From positions 45,022 to 109,021 of IMG/VR virus record IMGVR_UViG_3300032213_001637: a DNA stretch of 64,000 bases; one strand, 5' to 3'. Shown in pieces: positions 17,406-24,315 of the stretch (positions are counted from its first letter, which is position 1; every line of letters begins with the position of its first letter). A program made the position numbers and the translations under genes. The notes beneath the pieces were generated by a model. The model had not been told where the DNA came from and ran no database searches. It worked only from the letters and a program-made list of their open reading frames with translations. This stretch comes from a virus.

Positions 17406-18245
17406 TCAAAGAATAGATTCCAAATAATTTCTATATTCGGATTTTGGTGTTTTTTCAATTATAATTTTGTATTGATCCACATTGATAAAGCCATTGTTTA
17501 AACAATCTTCTTCAATACAAGCAATTTTGATACCCTGACGTTCCTGAATAGTTTGAACATAACTACTAGCTTGTGCTAATGTAGTTGGTGTTCCAGCGTC
17601 CAACCATACAGATCCACGTTTCATTAACGTGGCATACAACTCATTTCTTTCCAAAAACACTTTGTTTACGTCAGTGATTTCCAATTCACCTCTAGCAGAT
17701 GGTTTTAACTTTTTAGCAATACCAACCACCGCATTATCATAAAAATATAAACCCGGAACCGCATATTTACTCTTAGGAACCTCTGGTTTTTCTTCTATTG
17801 ACTTTACTCGTCCATCATAAGAAAACTCAACCACACCATAATCCCGTGGGTTTGTTACTGAATATGCAAAGATTTGTGCCGGTGAAAACAACGTATCAAC
17901 CAAGGTTCCAAAAATAATGTTATCACCCAATATCAAAGATACACAATCCTTCTTAATAAAATCTTCAGCGATCAAAAATGATTGAGCAATACCTTTTGGT
18001 TGTGGTTGTACACCATATACAATCTTTAATCCCAAATGTTTTCCATTTCCAAATAACGCCTTGTACTCAGGAATCCATTTGGGCGTAGATATAATCATGA
18101 TTTCTCGGATTCCTTTGTTAATCAATGTTGACAAAGGATAATAAATCATGGGTTTATCAAATACAGGCAACAACTGTTTGTTACATGTACATGTAAGTGG
18201 ATATAACCTACTACCAGTTCCACCAGATAAAATAATGCCTTTCAT
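17406..18245 (-). CDS. rmlA: Glucose-1-phosphate thymidylyltransferase
   Basis: A 279-residue nucleotidyltransferase that makes dTDP-glucose from dTTP and glucose-1-phosphate. Seen: the pyrophosphorylase signature GIILSGGTGSRLYPLT at residues 3-18, KQLLPVFDKPMIYYPLS shortly after, ISTPKW, the LILGDN metal site near 104-109, EEKP near 152, and WLDAGT near 215-220. Length is near the family norm of about 290. It overlaps the upstream dNMP-kinase-like gene by 4 nt. Confidence 0.95.
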   Translation of the reverse strand: MKGIILSGGTGSRLYPLTCTCNKQLLPVFDKPMIYYPLSTLINKGIREIMIISTPKWIPEYKALFGNGKHLGLKIVYGVQPQPKGIAQSFLIAEDFIKKDCVSLILGDNIIFGTLVDTLFSPAQIFAYSVTNPRDYGVVEFSYDGRVKSIEEKPEVPKSKYAVPGLYFYDNAVVGIAKKLKPSARGELEITDVNKVFLERNELYATLMKRGSVWLDAGTPTTLAQASSYVQTIQERQGIKIACIEEDCLNNGFINVDQYKIIIEKTPKSEYRNYLESIL

Positions 18246-18907
18246 TTTTTGAACATCGTTTCGTAAATTGGTGACACAATCTTGTTCAGAGTTTCATCGT
18301 TCATAATATCCTGATATGTTTTACCGGTGGAATTTATATGTTCCCATTCAACCAAAACGTCGGATTCATCCTTAACCTTAGGATCGTTCCAACGTTCATG
18401 ATCATTCGCAGGATCAGTCCAAATCTTTTTGGTTGTATTGGCAATATCACTACGAATACGTCTTCCATCTGTAGGAAAACCATATGTGTACTTGGAAACG
18501 TGAATTAACTTACCTTGCAAATCGTTGGTAATCCAATACACTTCGTCTTTTGGATAAAAGTTATACCGAATATCTGTTATAAAAATAACATCCGAATTAT
18601 CCTTTTCCATATCAGATTGAAGTTTCTCGGTCCAATAACGACCATGTGTTTGTTTACGTTTTACATCACCATACCAAACAAGCATATCTCGAAATACCTT
18701 TTTTTCTTCAGTATTCTCCGTAAAAACATCCACCCCCAACTTATCCTGTATAAACTCCTTACAGTCATTCTTGAGATAATACGCTAAAGCATAAGAACTG
18801 ACTGACAATCCATATGTTTCGGCAATGATTTTCTTTGATATATCACAAAACAAGTTCTTGCCTGATCTTGCGACTCCAGATATTCCGATATAAACTTTTT
18901 TATTCAT
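18242..18907 (-). CDS. Deoxynucleoside monophosphate kinase-like P-loop protein
   Basis: A 221-residue protein with a Walker A loop GVARSGKN at residues 11-18, YGDVKRKQTHGRYW in the middle (LID/NMP-binding-like basic stretch) and VIFITDIRY near residue 110 as the second carboxylate strand. This layout resembles T4 gp1-type dNMP kinases that phosphorylate dNMPs to feed replication, but similarity is only in pattern. It sits between the gp62-like gene and rmlA with overlaps on both sides (8 nt and 4 nt). Making dTTP would also supply RmlA. Confidence 0.6.
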   Translation of the reverse strand: MNKKVYIGISGVARSGKNLFCDISKKIIAETYGLSVSSYALAYYLKNDCKEFIQDKLGVDVFTENTEEKKVFRDMLVWYGDVKRKQTHGRYWTEKLQSDMEKDNSDVIFITDIRYNFYPKDEVYWITNDLQGKLIHVSKYTYGFPTDGRRIRSDIANTTKKIWTDPANDHERWNDPKVKDESDVLVEWEHINSTGKTYQDIMNDETLNKIVSPIYETMFKK

Positions 18908-19418
18908 TTGTCATTAGTTTTTCCGCTTCTTCGTCGGTCAAACCATACGCTTTACATATATTGATCATTTCTGTTAAACCACTATCTGTTTGACTTAAAA
19001 TTTCAACATATTCTTCTACTTCTGAAGATGAACATTCATACCATCGTGCCAGCAATTGATAAAACTCCGAAGAGTATTTTGTCTTTGATGGTTTGATATA
19101 GGGATGAAAATATTTAGTACGAGGTACAGTTGCAATCAATACCTGATAAAAGTTCTCAGACGGCATACTGTCCTGATACTTTCCAATATAAGAAAGTGAA
19201 TCAAGAGAGTTACGATCCATCGACAAAAACTTCATCAACATCACGTGAGCAAAACTCTTTTTGTCAGCATCACTTAACGTTGAAAAGTACTTGGGATTTT
19301 GAACATTACGTATGTGGTTAACATGATCAAATAACCCCAAGGCCTTTGGTGTGCTAATATTACTGTCTTCTGTTGATGCTTTTTTGGATTTCTTTGGTGA
19401 CGTTTTTCTTGTTGCCAT
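18900..19418 (-). CDS. 62: Clamp-loader small subunit, T4 gp62-like
   Basis: A 172-residue protein. Residues about 91-140 (VLIATVPRTKYFHPYIKPS..., then LLARWYECSSSEVEEYVEIL) match the pattern I know from T4 gp62: an Ala-x-Val-Pro-Arg-x-Lys core, then an LLA-x-x-Tyr helix and a Tyr-x-x-Ile-Leu end. With gp44 it would load the sliding clamp gp45; neither partner is in this window. The first 28 residues are a basic Lys/Ser/Thr-rich extension that overlaps the preceding gene by 59 nt. A later start is possible, but no good Met occurs before the conserved part. Confidence 0.65.
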   Translation of the reverse strand: MATRKTSPKKSKKASTEDSNISTPKALGLFDHVNHIRNVQNPKYFSTLSDADKKSFAHVMLMKFLSMDRNSLDSLSYIGKYQDSMPSENFYQVLIATVPRTKYFHPYIKPSKTKYSSEFYQLLARWYECSSSEVEEYVEILSQTDSGLTEMINICKAYGLTDEEAEKLMTNE

Positions 19419-19662
19419 GATTTTGATTCCGTAACGATTTAAGATCAGAGGATAACACCTTCTGGTTGGTTAGTAAAGTTGTTATAACCTTGTTTACATC
19501 GTTGGTATTTTCATCAATAATTTTTTTGTTGGCGAGTAACATCTTGTGAACCTTATATAAGTAAAATACCACTAGGACGAATCCCAGTGGTATCAGTACT
19601 TCAAACTTATAGGTTAACAAAGATAATACTACCAATATGGTAAGTATAGTCTTTTTAATCAT
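19360..19662 (-). CDS. Small membrane-anchored coiled-coil protein
   Basis: A 100-residue protein. Residues 4-40 are strongly hydrophobic (two short membrane segments or one long one), followed by a polar helical tail of about 60 residues with heptad-like Leu/Ile/Val spacing. This looks like an inner-membrane anchor with a cytoplasmic coiled coil, spanin- or holin-like in general shape, but no family is recognised. Its 3' end overlaps the gp62-like start by 59 nt; the 45-codon gene upstream ends 1 nt before its ATG. Confidence 0.55.
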   Translation of the reverse strand: MIKKTILTILVVLSLLTYKFEVLIPLGFVLVVFYLYKVHKMLLANKKIIDENTNDVNKVITTLLTNQKVLSSDLKSLRNQNHGNKKNVTKEIQKSINRRQ

Positions 19663-19663
19663 A

Positions 19664-19801
19664 TTATTCTTCTTCTTCTCTTTCGAATGGTTGATTCTTA
19701 TCGAATTTTCCTGGCTTGGACTTGTTCGAACTTTGTTCTACCTTACGATTCTTTTTCTTACGTTGAAAAGAATCCGAATTCTTTCTATAAGTCTTTCCCA
19801 T
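19664..19801 (-). CDS. Small highly charged protein (45 aa)
   Basis: A 45-codon frame starting at ATG 19801 and stopping with TAA 1 nt before the next ATG. The product begins MGKTYRKNSDSFQRKKKNRK and ends in FEREEEE: a basic N-terminal half and an acidic C-terminus. It fills what would otherwise be a 160-nt gap in a gapless gene row. Its tight spacing and biased composition support it being real. Function unknown; nucleic-acid or ribosome/RNA-polymerase contact is conceivable but unsupported. Confidence 0.6.
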   Translation of the reverse strand: MGKTYRKNSDSFQRKKKNRKVEQSSNKSKPGKFDKNQPFEREEEE

Positions 19802-19825
19802 ATCTCTGTCTATGTTAGTTCTTGT

Positions 19826-20194
19826 TTACTTGGTCTTAACAGGCTTGGTTGCAGGCTTGCCAGGCTTAACAGGCTTTGCCGGCTTGGCAGCCTTAACCGC
19901 CTTGCGGGCAAGAACTCCAGCAACGATATTGGTGACATCCCTACGAATCGTCTCCATTGCAACCTTAGTCGTCTTACGAGTACGAACTCCAGCAAGAGTC
20001 TTGCTCTTGTCGAGTACGTTACGAAGGGCACGAATCTGATTACCGTTCAAATCCACTCGGGTCTTTCCGACATGGAGGGTCAAACGGGTAGCACGATGTG
20101 CGCCATTGGTTGGTCCCGCAATATAAGTATTGATTGCGGCGTTCTTACTTTGAACAAAATACGTCTTAAGACGTGAGTCATTAATAATCTTCAT
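19826..20194 (-). CDS. Basic protein with histone H1-like Lys/Ala/Pro tail
   Basis: A 122-residue protein. Residues 1-90 form a mixed domain rich in Arg/Lys (TRKTTKVAMETIRRDVTNIV). The last 30 residues are an AKPAKPVKPGKPATKPVKTK-type tail, which resembles histone H1 or bacterial Hc1-like tails and implies DNA binding. It is the first gene downstream of the best sigma70-like promoter in the window (20255-20282), so it is likely expressed early and strongly. It could compact phage DNA or interfere with the host nucleoid. No family is recognised for the N-terminal part. Confidence 0.6.
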   Translation of the reverse strand: MKIINDSRLKTYFVQSKNAAINTYIAGPTNGAHRATRLTLHVGKTRVDLNGNQIRALRNVLDKSKTLAGVRTRKTTKVAMETIRRDVTNIVAGVLARKAVKAAKPAKPVKPGKPATKPVKTK

Positions 20195-20230
20195 AACTTT
20201 ATTATATTTAGTGTTTTAGTTTTTTATTTC

Positions 20231-20247
20231 GTTAGTTTGGAACTAAC
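20231..20247 (-). promoter_or_regulatory. 5'-leader hairpin
   Basis: A perfect 7-bp inverted repeat (GTTAGTT / AACTAAC, 3-nt loop) lies immediately downstream of the predicted transcription start of the promoter at 20255-20282 and 36 nt upstream of the basic-protein ATG. It would form a stem at the extreme 5' end of the mRNA, as is common for protecting phage transcripts. Confidence 0.5.
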
Positions 20248-20254
20248 TATCCTC

Positions 20255-20282
20255 ATCATATCATAGATATGTATGATGTCAA
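20255..20282 (-). promoter_or_regulatory. Strong sigma70-like promoter
   Basis: On the minus strand the -35 hexamer is TTGACA (20277-20282), the spacer is 16 nt and the -10 hexamer is TATGAT (20255-20260). It points towards the basic H1-like protein gene and the downstream genes. It lies in the 101-nt gap (20195-20295) after the UV endonuclease gene, one of the larger gaps in the window. It is close to consensus and should be recognised by host RNA polymerase. Confidence 0.75.
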
Positions 20283-20295
20283 CAGAATTGTTTTT

Positions 20296-21222
20296 TTAAT
20301 TCAACTCCGATTGAAATTTTTCGATAGCGTAATCTTTGGCTTTAAACTCCATTTCAAGATCCAAGTTACCATTGTATGTGGCATATTCCACCGGAATATC
20401 ACGCACATACTGACCATGTGACCGGGGATTCTTTTCAGAAGGATCGTTATCGCTAAAGTGAAACAACGGAATATACGCAGACCACGTATTTGTAGCCATC
20501 GTTAGAGCTTCAGTTGCAGTTTGACGACCCGGATTGCAACGAAAATGAAGGTTGTCATATGTGATTGGAATACCAGTCTGTTGATAAACGTGTTCATACA
20601 GTTGTTCCACATTCCAACTGTTAGGCTTGTCTTCGTTCTCCAAAACCAATCTTCGCTTCACTGACACCGAAAGATCGTTGTATACGTCAATAAAACGTTT
20701 TGCGATGTCTTTTAGATCCGCACCCTTGAAACAATTCATATGAATGTTGATAGGTGCGTCATACGATTGAGGAAGTCCCATATAATCCATCATCTTTCCA
20801 TGAGTTTCCAACTCAATAACAGATTTTTGAGCCACATTGGGATTTGCGCTAGCGGGAACCACAAATTGGTCAGGATGTGTAGAACAACGAATGTTATGTT
20901 GTTTGATCACCGAAGTACACAAATCAAACTCATGTTTGATCTTGTCAAAGTTATAAGTGGTTTCAATAGAAAGATTTGCTTCTGGAAGTGTTTCTAAAGG
21001 CATCATACCGCTGCTGATACGGTAATTCCACTTACGAGAAGCACAATATTCTAGTGTCTTACGTGTTACAATTACGTTGTTTAGGGTACGATCTGCAACA
21101 GTACGTTCTGCGTTGACTCGTTCCAACTGAAGGAAACGAGTTTTGGTCATGGTGGACGCTTGAATTCCCTGCTCTTGAAGACGAAGGGAGATACAACACA
21201 GACTATAACGGTGATTACGCAT
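20296..21222 (-). CDS. uvsE: UV damage endonuclease (UvdE/UvsE family)
   Basis: A 308-residue TIM-barrel endonuclease that nicks DNA 5' of UV photoproducts. Recognisable elements: RYSLCCISLRLQE at the N-terminus, YRISSGMMPLET near residue 67, STHPDQFVVPASANPNV near 118-134 (metal-binding His and Asp), LVLENEDK near 196-203 (metal-binding Glu), ITYDNLHFRCNPG near 223-235 (Asp/His) and HFSDNDP near 257. Length is typical. The start codon is preceded at 5 nt by a perfect hairpin (21228-21250). Confidence 0.92.
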   Translation of the reverse strand: MRNHRYSLCCISLRLQEQGIQASTMTKTRFLQLERVNAERTVADRTLNNVIVTRKTLEYCASRKWNYRISSGMMPLETLPEANLSIETTYNFDKIKHEFDLCTSVIKQHNIRCSTHPDQFVVPASANPNVAQKSVIELETHGKMMDYMGLPQSYDAPINIHMNCFKGADLKDIAKRFIDVYNDLSVSVKRRLVLENEDKPNSWNVEQLYEHVYQQTGIPITYDNLHFRCNPGRQTATEALTMATNTWSAYIPLFHFSDNDPSEKNPRSHGQYVRDIPVEYATYNGNLDLEMEFKAKDYAIEKFQSELN

Positions 21223-21227
21223 GAGAT

Positions 21228-21250
21228 GACCGTATCATAGGAATACGGTC
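21228..21250 (-). promoter_or_regulatory. Perfect hairpin just upstream of the UV endonuclease start
   Basis: An 8-bp perfect inverted repeat (GACCGTAT / ATACGGTC) with a 7-nt loop ends 5 nt before the ATG at 21222. On the minus strand it is not followed by a T-run, so it is not a standard terminator. The loop-side sequence also contains TATGAT, so it could be an operator over a -10 element or an RNA stem that hides the ribosome-binding region. Confidence 0.55.
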
Positions 21251-21265
21251 GTGTACAGACTTTTT

Positions 21266-21457
21266 TTAAAAATATGTGCTTGCCTCACCACGTTTCCACT
21301 TAACACCTTCATAAACGTAGATATAATTCTCACAAATAATAATCTGTCCAAAAGTACCAACGGTGCTTGACGTAGGAGTGCATGAGCCAGAATCATTCAC
21401 AATCAAAGTAGTGGCTGTAACTGTACCAGCAATTAGTTCAGTATACGTCGTTGGCAT
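21266..21457 (-). CDS. Small virion-tip-like protein, duplicate of upstream C-terminal domain
   Basis: A 63-residue protein. I choose ATG 21457 over an in-frame TTG at 21463. Almost the whole chain repeats the last 50 residues of the preceding gene: the pattern is TATTLIV, then a CTPTSS segment, GTFGQIIICENYIYVYEG and W-K-R before a Ser-Thr-Tyr end. Beta-rich domains with this Gly-x-Ile ... Tyr-x-Tyr ... Trp-Lys-Arg layout are common at the ends of phage fibres and appendages. It was probably produced by local duplication. Confidence 0.5.
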   Translation of the reverse strand: MPTTYTELIAGTVTATTLIVNDSGSCTPTSSTVGTFGQIIICENYIYVYEGVKWKRGEASTYF

Positions 21458-21459
21458 AA

Positions 21460-22053
21460 TCAATAATAAGTAGAAAGTTCAAAACGTTTCCATTCAGTCC
21501 CATCGTAAATGTACATGTAATTTTCACATACAGTAATCTCGCCAAACGTTCCAGCGCTGGTTGGAGGACATGGTGTATTACTATCAACAATCAACGTCGT
21601 TACAGTTAATGTGCCAACATCAATATCACCATAATAAGTGTACGGAGTAGGAGTAGGATACGGAGTAGGAGTTGCACATGCAGATGCTGGTGTAATTTCA
21701 CAAATAACACAAATTTGACTGCGAACACCTTTATTTTCCCATTTTGTACCGGGACTATTATCCTTTTTAGTCCACGTTACATTTTTATTTACACCATCAT
21801 TTAACACCACCGAATAATTGTTACACAACCGTTCAATCGAATTATTAATTAAATTAATAACAGTGAAATCAGAATCATTTGGATATTTGTACGAAAATAC
21901 ATTACCACGCTTTTGTAGAATGGTGCCGGCAGGTCCAGTAAATAGACCGTTTGCGGAATTATCCACATATGATGGAGAAAATTGAGTTTTTCTAACCACC
22001 AACAAACGTTCTATAAACGTGTTAAATCTGTTATAAGAAATAAAATCTAGCAC
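21460..22053 (-). CDS. Putative virion appendage protein with Cys/Pro-Thr linker
   Basis: A 197-residue protein starting at GTG 22053, with AGGA 6 nt upstream. The N-terminal 120 residues have no recognised family. A Pro-Thr-Tyr linker (ATPTPYPTPTPYTYYG, about residues 126-141) joins them to a beta-rich C-terminal domain (GTFGEITVCENYMYIYDGTE...) that is repeated as the next gene. The Pro/Thr hinge and terminal domain suggest a head or tail decoration/fibre protein. A TATAAATA octamer lies 22 nt upstream (22076-22083). Confidence 0.5.
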   Translation of the reverse strand: MLDFISYNRFNTFIERLLVVRKTQFSPSYVDNSANGLFTGPAGTILQKRGNVFSYKYPNDSDFTVINLINNSIERLCNNYSVVLNDGVNKNVTWTKKDNSPGTKWENKGVRSQICVICEITPASACATPTPYPTPTPYTYYGDIDVGTLTVTTLIVDSNTPCPPTSAGTFGEITVCENYMYIYDGTEWKRFELSTYY

Positions 22054-22088
22054 AAAAGTCCTATTTATTGTACATTATAAATATGAAC

Positions 22089-23270
22089 TCAGCGGCCAAC
22101 TTCTTTAAAAAAGTTTTCTTTAGCAGTTTGATACGACATGTCAGTAATCGGACTATAATACAATACCTCACTTTTAAGGTTATTTTCAGCTTTTAACTTG
22201 ATATATCGATCTTTTGCCTTGGCTTTCCACCAATTCATTATAGCATCCGTATCATCCACATACAACTTTTTCATGACCAATTGATCTTCAGTAATCTCGT
22301 TCTTCAAGAATTCCTTGGTATTTTCATAAAAACTACTGTAGTATACGCCCCGTTCATATCCGTGAACATAATCTTGAGTCCGAAGTTTCAATTCTTGAAA
22401 GATCATGCTCAATACACGTTGTTTAGCACCAGTCACAGGTCCAGAAACATTATCCTTTTGGGTCATCTTTTTAGTGTATTCCGCAGATTTGTTTTCCTTG
22501 ATCCAATCATGCCAAATCTGATATACATCGTCATTTGGCTTAATTGGTATCTTCCCAGAGCTGGTCCCACACTTGTGCCACCACTTCAAACTGTTATACA
22601 TACTGTAACTACCATACAAACTGGTGGTTGTCATTCCTACCAACGTTTGACCATACAACTTCTTCCATACATTACGAACCGCAGATGATGTAACCAAACA
22701 CGCTATCAACTTACCACCCAAAAAGTTATAACCGAATGGTTGAGTACTCATAATACAACTTCCGATTGAACTATGAACCAACTTGCCGTCTTCCAACTTA
22801 TTCTTTGGTGTCCATCCTAGATAAACATCTCTATCCTGAATGGTAATAACATCACTTGATACAGATACCGCTCCCAAATACTTTGGGTTGTCTTCATTGC
22901 CATCCGTAATAAGAAACTTTAAAAATCTACCCGGAGTCTGACTAAACTCCATCGTATGACAAAATACACGCAACATCAACCAATCCAATTCTTGCGATTC
23001 GGTTTCAACATGAACCATCGTAGGTTTCATATTTTCCAACTGTTGTAGTGTTAACTGTTCATTGTTAAGATCCTTGGGTTTCCAGATTTTACACTTCACA
23101 TCATCAGACTTAGTTGCAAAGTTACTATACCCTTTTACTTCCTCCCACTTCTTATAAAACGTTGATTCCTCAACACTCATAGCTTTGAAAAAGTTCATAT
23201 TATCTATGAACTTTTGTTTTTCTAGTTTCTCATTAAACTCAAATGCGGATAAATCAAAAAAATCACTCAT
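22089..23270 (-). CDS. DruA-like (DUF4338-type) protein
   Basis: A 393-residue protein of unknown biochemical activity. The central part carries a pattern that resembles DUF4338, the domain of DruA in the Druantia defence system. It reads YLGAVSVSSDVITIQDRDVY followed by LGW (about residues 130-152), then FGYNFLGGKLIACLVTSS (about 178-195), an LVGMTTTSLYGSYSMYN stretch (about 210-226) and WWHKCGTSSGKIP. The N-terminal about 90 residues and the C-terminal about 130 are charged and helical. The assignment rests on recalled pattern and needs a profile search. It overlaps the upstream gene by 4 nt. Confidence 0.5.
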   Translation of the reverse strand: MSDFFDLSAFEFNEKLEKQKFIDNMNFFKAMSVEESTFYKKWEEVKGYSNFATKSDDVKCKIWKPKDLNNEQLTLQQLENMKPTMVHVETESQELDWLMLRVFCHTMEFSQTPGRFLKFLITDGNEDNPKYLGAVSVSSDVITIQDRDVYLGWTPKNKLEDGKLVHSSIGSCIMSTQPFGYNFLGGKLIACLVTSSAVRNVWKKLYGQTLVGMTTTSLYGSYSMYNSLKWWHKCGTSSGKIPIKPNDDVYQIWHDWIKENKSAEYTKKMTQKDNVSGPVTGAKQRVLSMIFQELKLRTQDYVHGYERGVYYSSFYENTKEFLKNEITEDQLVMKKLYVDDTDAIMNWWKAKAKDRYIKLKAENNLKSEVLYYSPITDMSYQTAKENFFKEVGR

Positions 23271-23821
23271 GATGTTTTCTTTCGGTCTTCAAAGTCTATA
23301 GTAACATCCCGTTTAAAGTCAAATATTATATTATCATCTGATAGTTTTTCTTTTTTACCCGATGGTTTTTCTATTGCCTCAAATTCAAATACTATCTTAC
23401 CTGATTGTATTGATACATTTATCAATTTACTATAATTGATTGGTGGCAATTGACCATTTTCATCTTTAGGCAATTTAGTAGTGACGGCGGACTTAACTTC
23501 ACTTTTGCTGCCAATAGAAATGGGAGATCCCTTTTTAATCAAACCACTTCTATCGTAAAGTAAGTAACCATCTTCCGTTTCAAGTTCAAAATGGTAATAT
23601 GGATGTCTCTTCTCTTTAATTGTTACAGATCTTAATTTGCTATAAGTAACAATTGGCATTTTACCGTTTTTATCTTTAGGAAGTTTAGTTACTTCATTCT
23701 TAACTTTACGTTCGTCGCCAATAGAAAGAGGAGAGTCTAGTTTGATTAGACTCTCCTCATCATACAAAAAGTACGCGTCACCCTTAGCCAATTCAAAATA
23801 ATAATAGTGTTTTCTCTTCAT
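23267..23821 (-). CDS. Hypothetical protein with tandem internal duplication
   Basis: A 184-residue protein made of two copies of a domain of about 70 residues. Each copy has Y-x-F-E-L, then D-(A/G)-Y-(F/L)-LYD, SPLSIG or SPISIG, TKLPKD(K/E)NG and a YSKL end (copy 1 about residues 5-68, copy 2 about 74-140). A 45-residue charged C-terminal tail follows. No family is recognised. The ATG at 23821 is preceded at 4 nt by a perfect hairpin. Confidence 0.55.
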   Translation of the reverse strand: MKRKHYYYFELAKGDAYFLYDEESLIKLDSPLSIGDERKVKNEVTKLPKDKNGKMPIVTYSKLRSVTIKEKRHPYYHFELETEDGYLLYDRSGLIKKGSPISIGSKSEVKSAVTTKLPKDENGQLPPINYSKLINVSIQSGKIVFEFEAIEKPSGKKEKLSDDNIIFDFKRDVTIDFEDRKKTS

Positions 23822-23825
23822 ATGA

Positions 23826-23844
23826 ATGAGTTTTTACAACTCAT
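23826..23844 (-). promoter_or_regulatory. Perfect hairpin just upstream of a start codon
   Basis: A 7-bp perfect inverted repeat (ATGAGTT / AACTCAT, 5-nt loop) ends 4 nt before the ATG at 23821. There is no following T-run on the minus strand, so an effect on translation of the duplicated-domain gene is more likely than termination. Confidence 0.5.
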
Positions 23845-23877
23845 ATACATAGAACAAAAAACACTATCTTGGTTATT

Positions 23878-24288
23878 TTAAACTGTAGAGACCGTGGTGT
23901 TATTATTATGCGTCACATGATCCATAACATCTGAAGTCTCCTCTGTGGTAGGAACAACACTCATAACATTCACAATGTGAGGAATGTTGTCATTGAGAAC
24001 AACACCCGCAGATCGGGCAGTTTCAATAGTTTCTTGAGAAACAGGAGCGTTGGCAAATACCAACTTGGGACGACCCTTAATACCCTTTACGGTACCCAAG
24101 GAGACCACCTGATTTGCTTCAATTGCGTTGGTCAACCTAACCCGAAGCGTAATCAGAGCAGCAAAATGCTGGTTCTGACTCCACAAACTGGGAATGTTAG
24201 GATGTGATTCACTGGTTTCCATCGTGTAAAAGCCGTTGGGCCAATTCACGCTGAGTCCAGTCTTGTTCTGTCGATTTGTCTTCTTCAT
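23878..24288 (-). CDS. Hypothetical protein
   Basis: A 136-residue protein with no recognised family. It begins with a basic, Asn/Gln-rich segment (KKTNRQNKTGLSVNWPNGFY), contains an ITLRVRLTNAIEAN helix and a GTVKGIKGRPKLVFA strand pair, and ends in a Thr/Asn-rich acidic tail. A 27-nt AT-rich gap separates it from the metallopeptidase-VWA gene stop upstream. Confidence 0.45.
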   Translation of the reverse strand: MKKTNRQNKTGLSVNWPNGFYTMETSESHPNIPSLWSQNQHFAALITLRVRLTNAIEANQVVSLGTVKGIKGRPKLVFANAPVSQETIETARSAGVVLNDNIPHIVNVMSVVPTTEETSDVMDHVTHNNNTTVSTV

Positions 24289-24315
24289 ATTTTATATTTA
24301 CTTTCTTGTTAGTTG

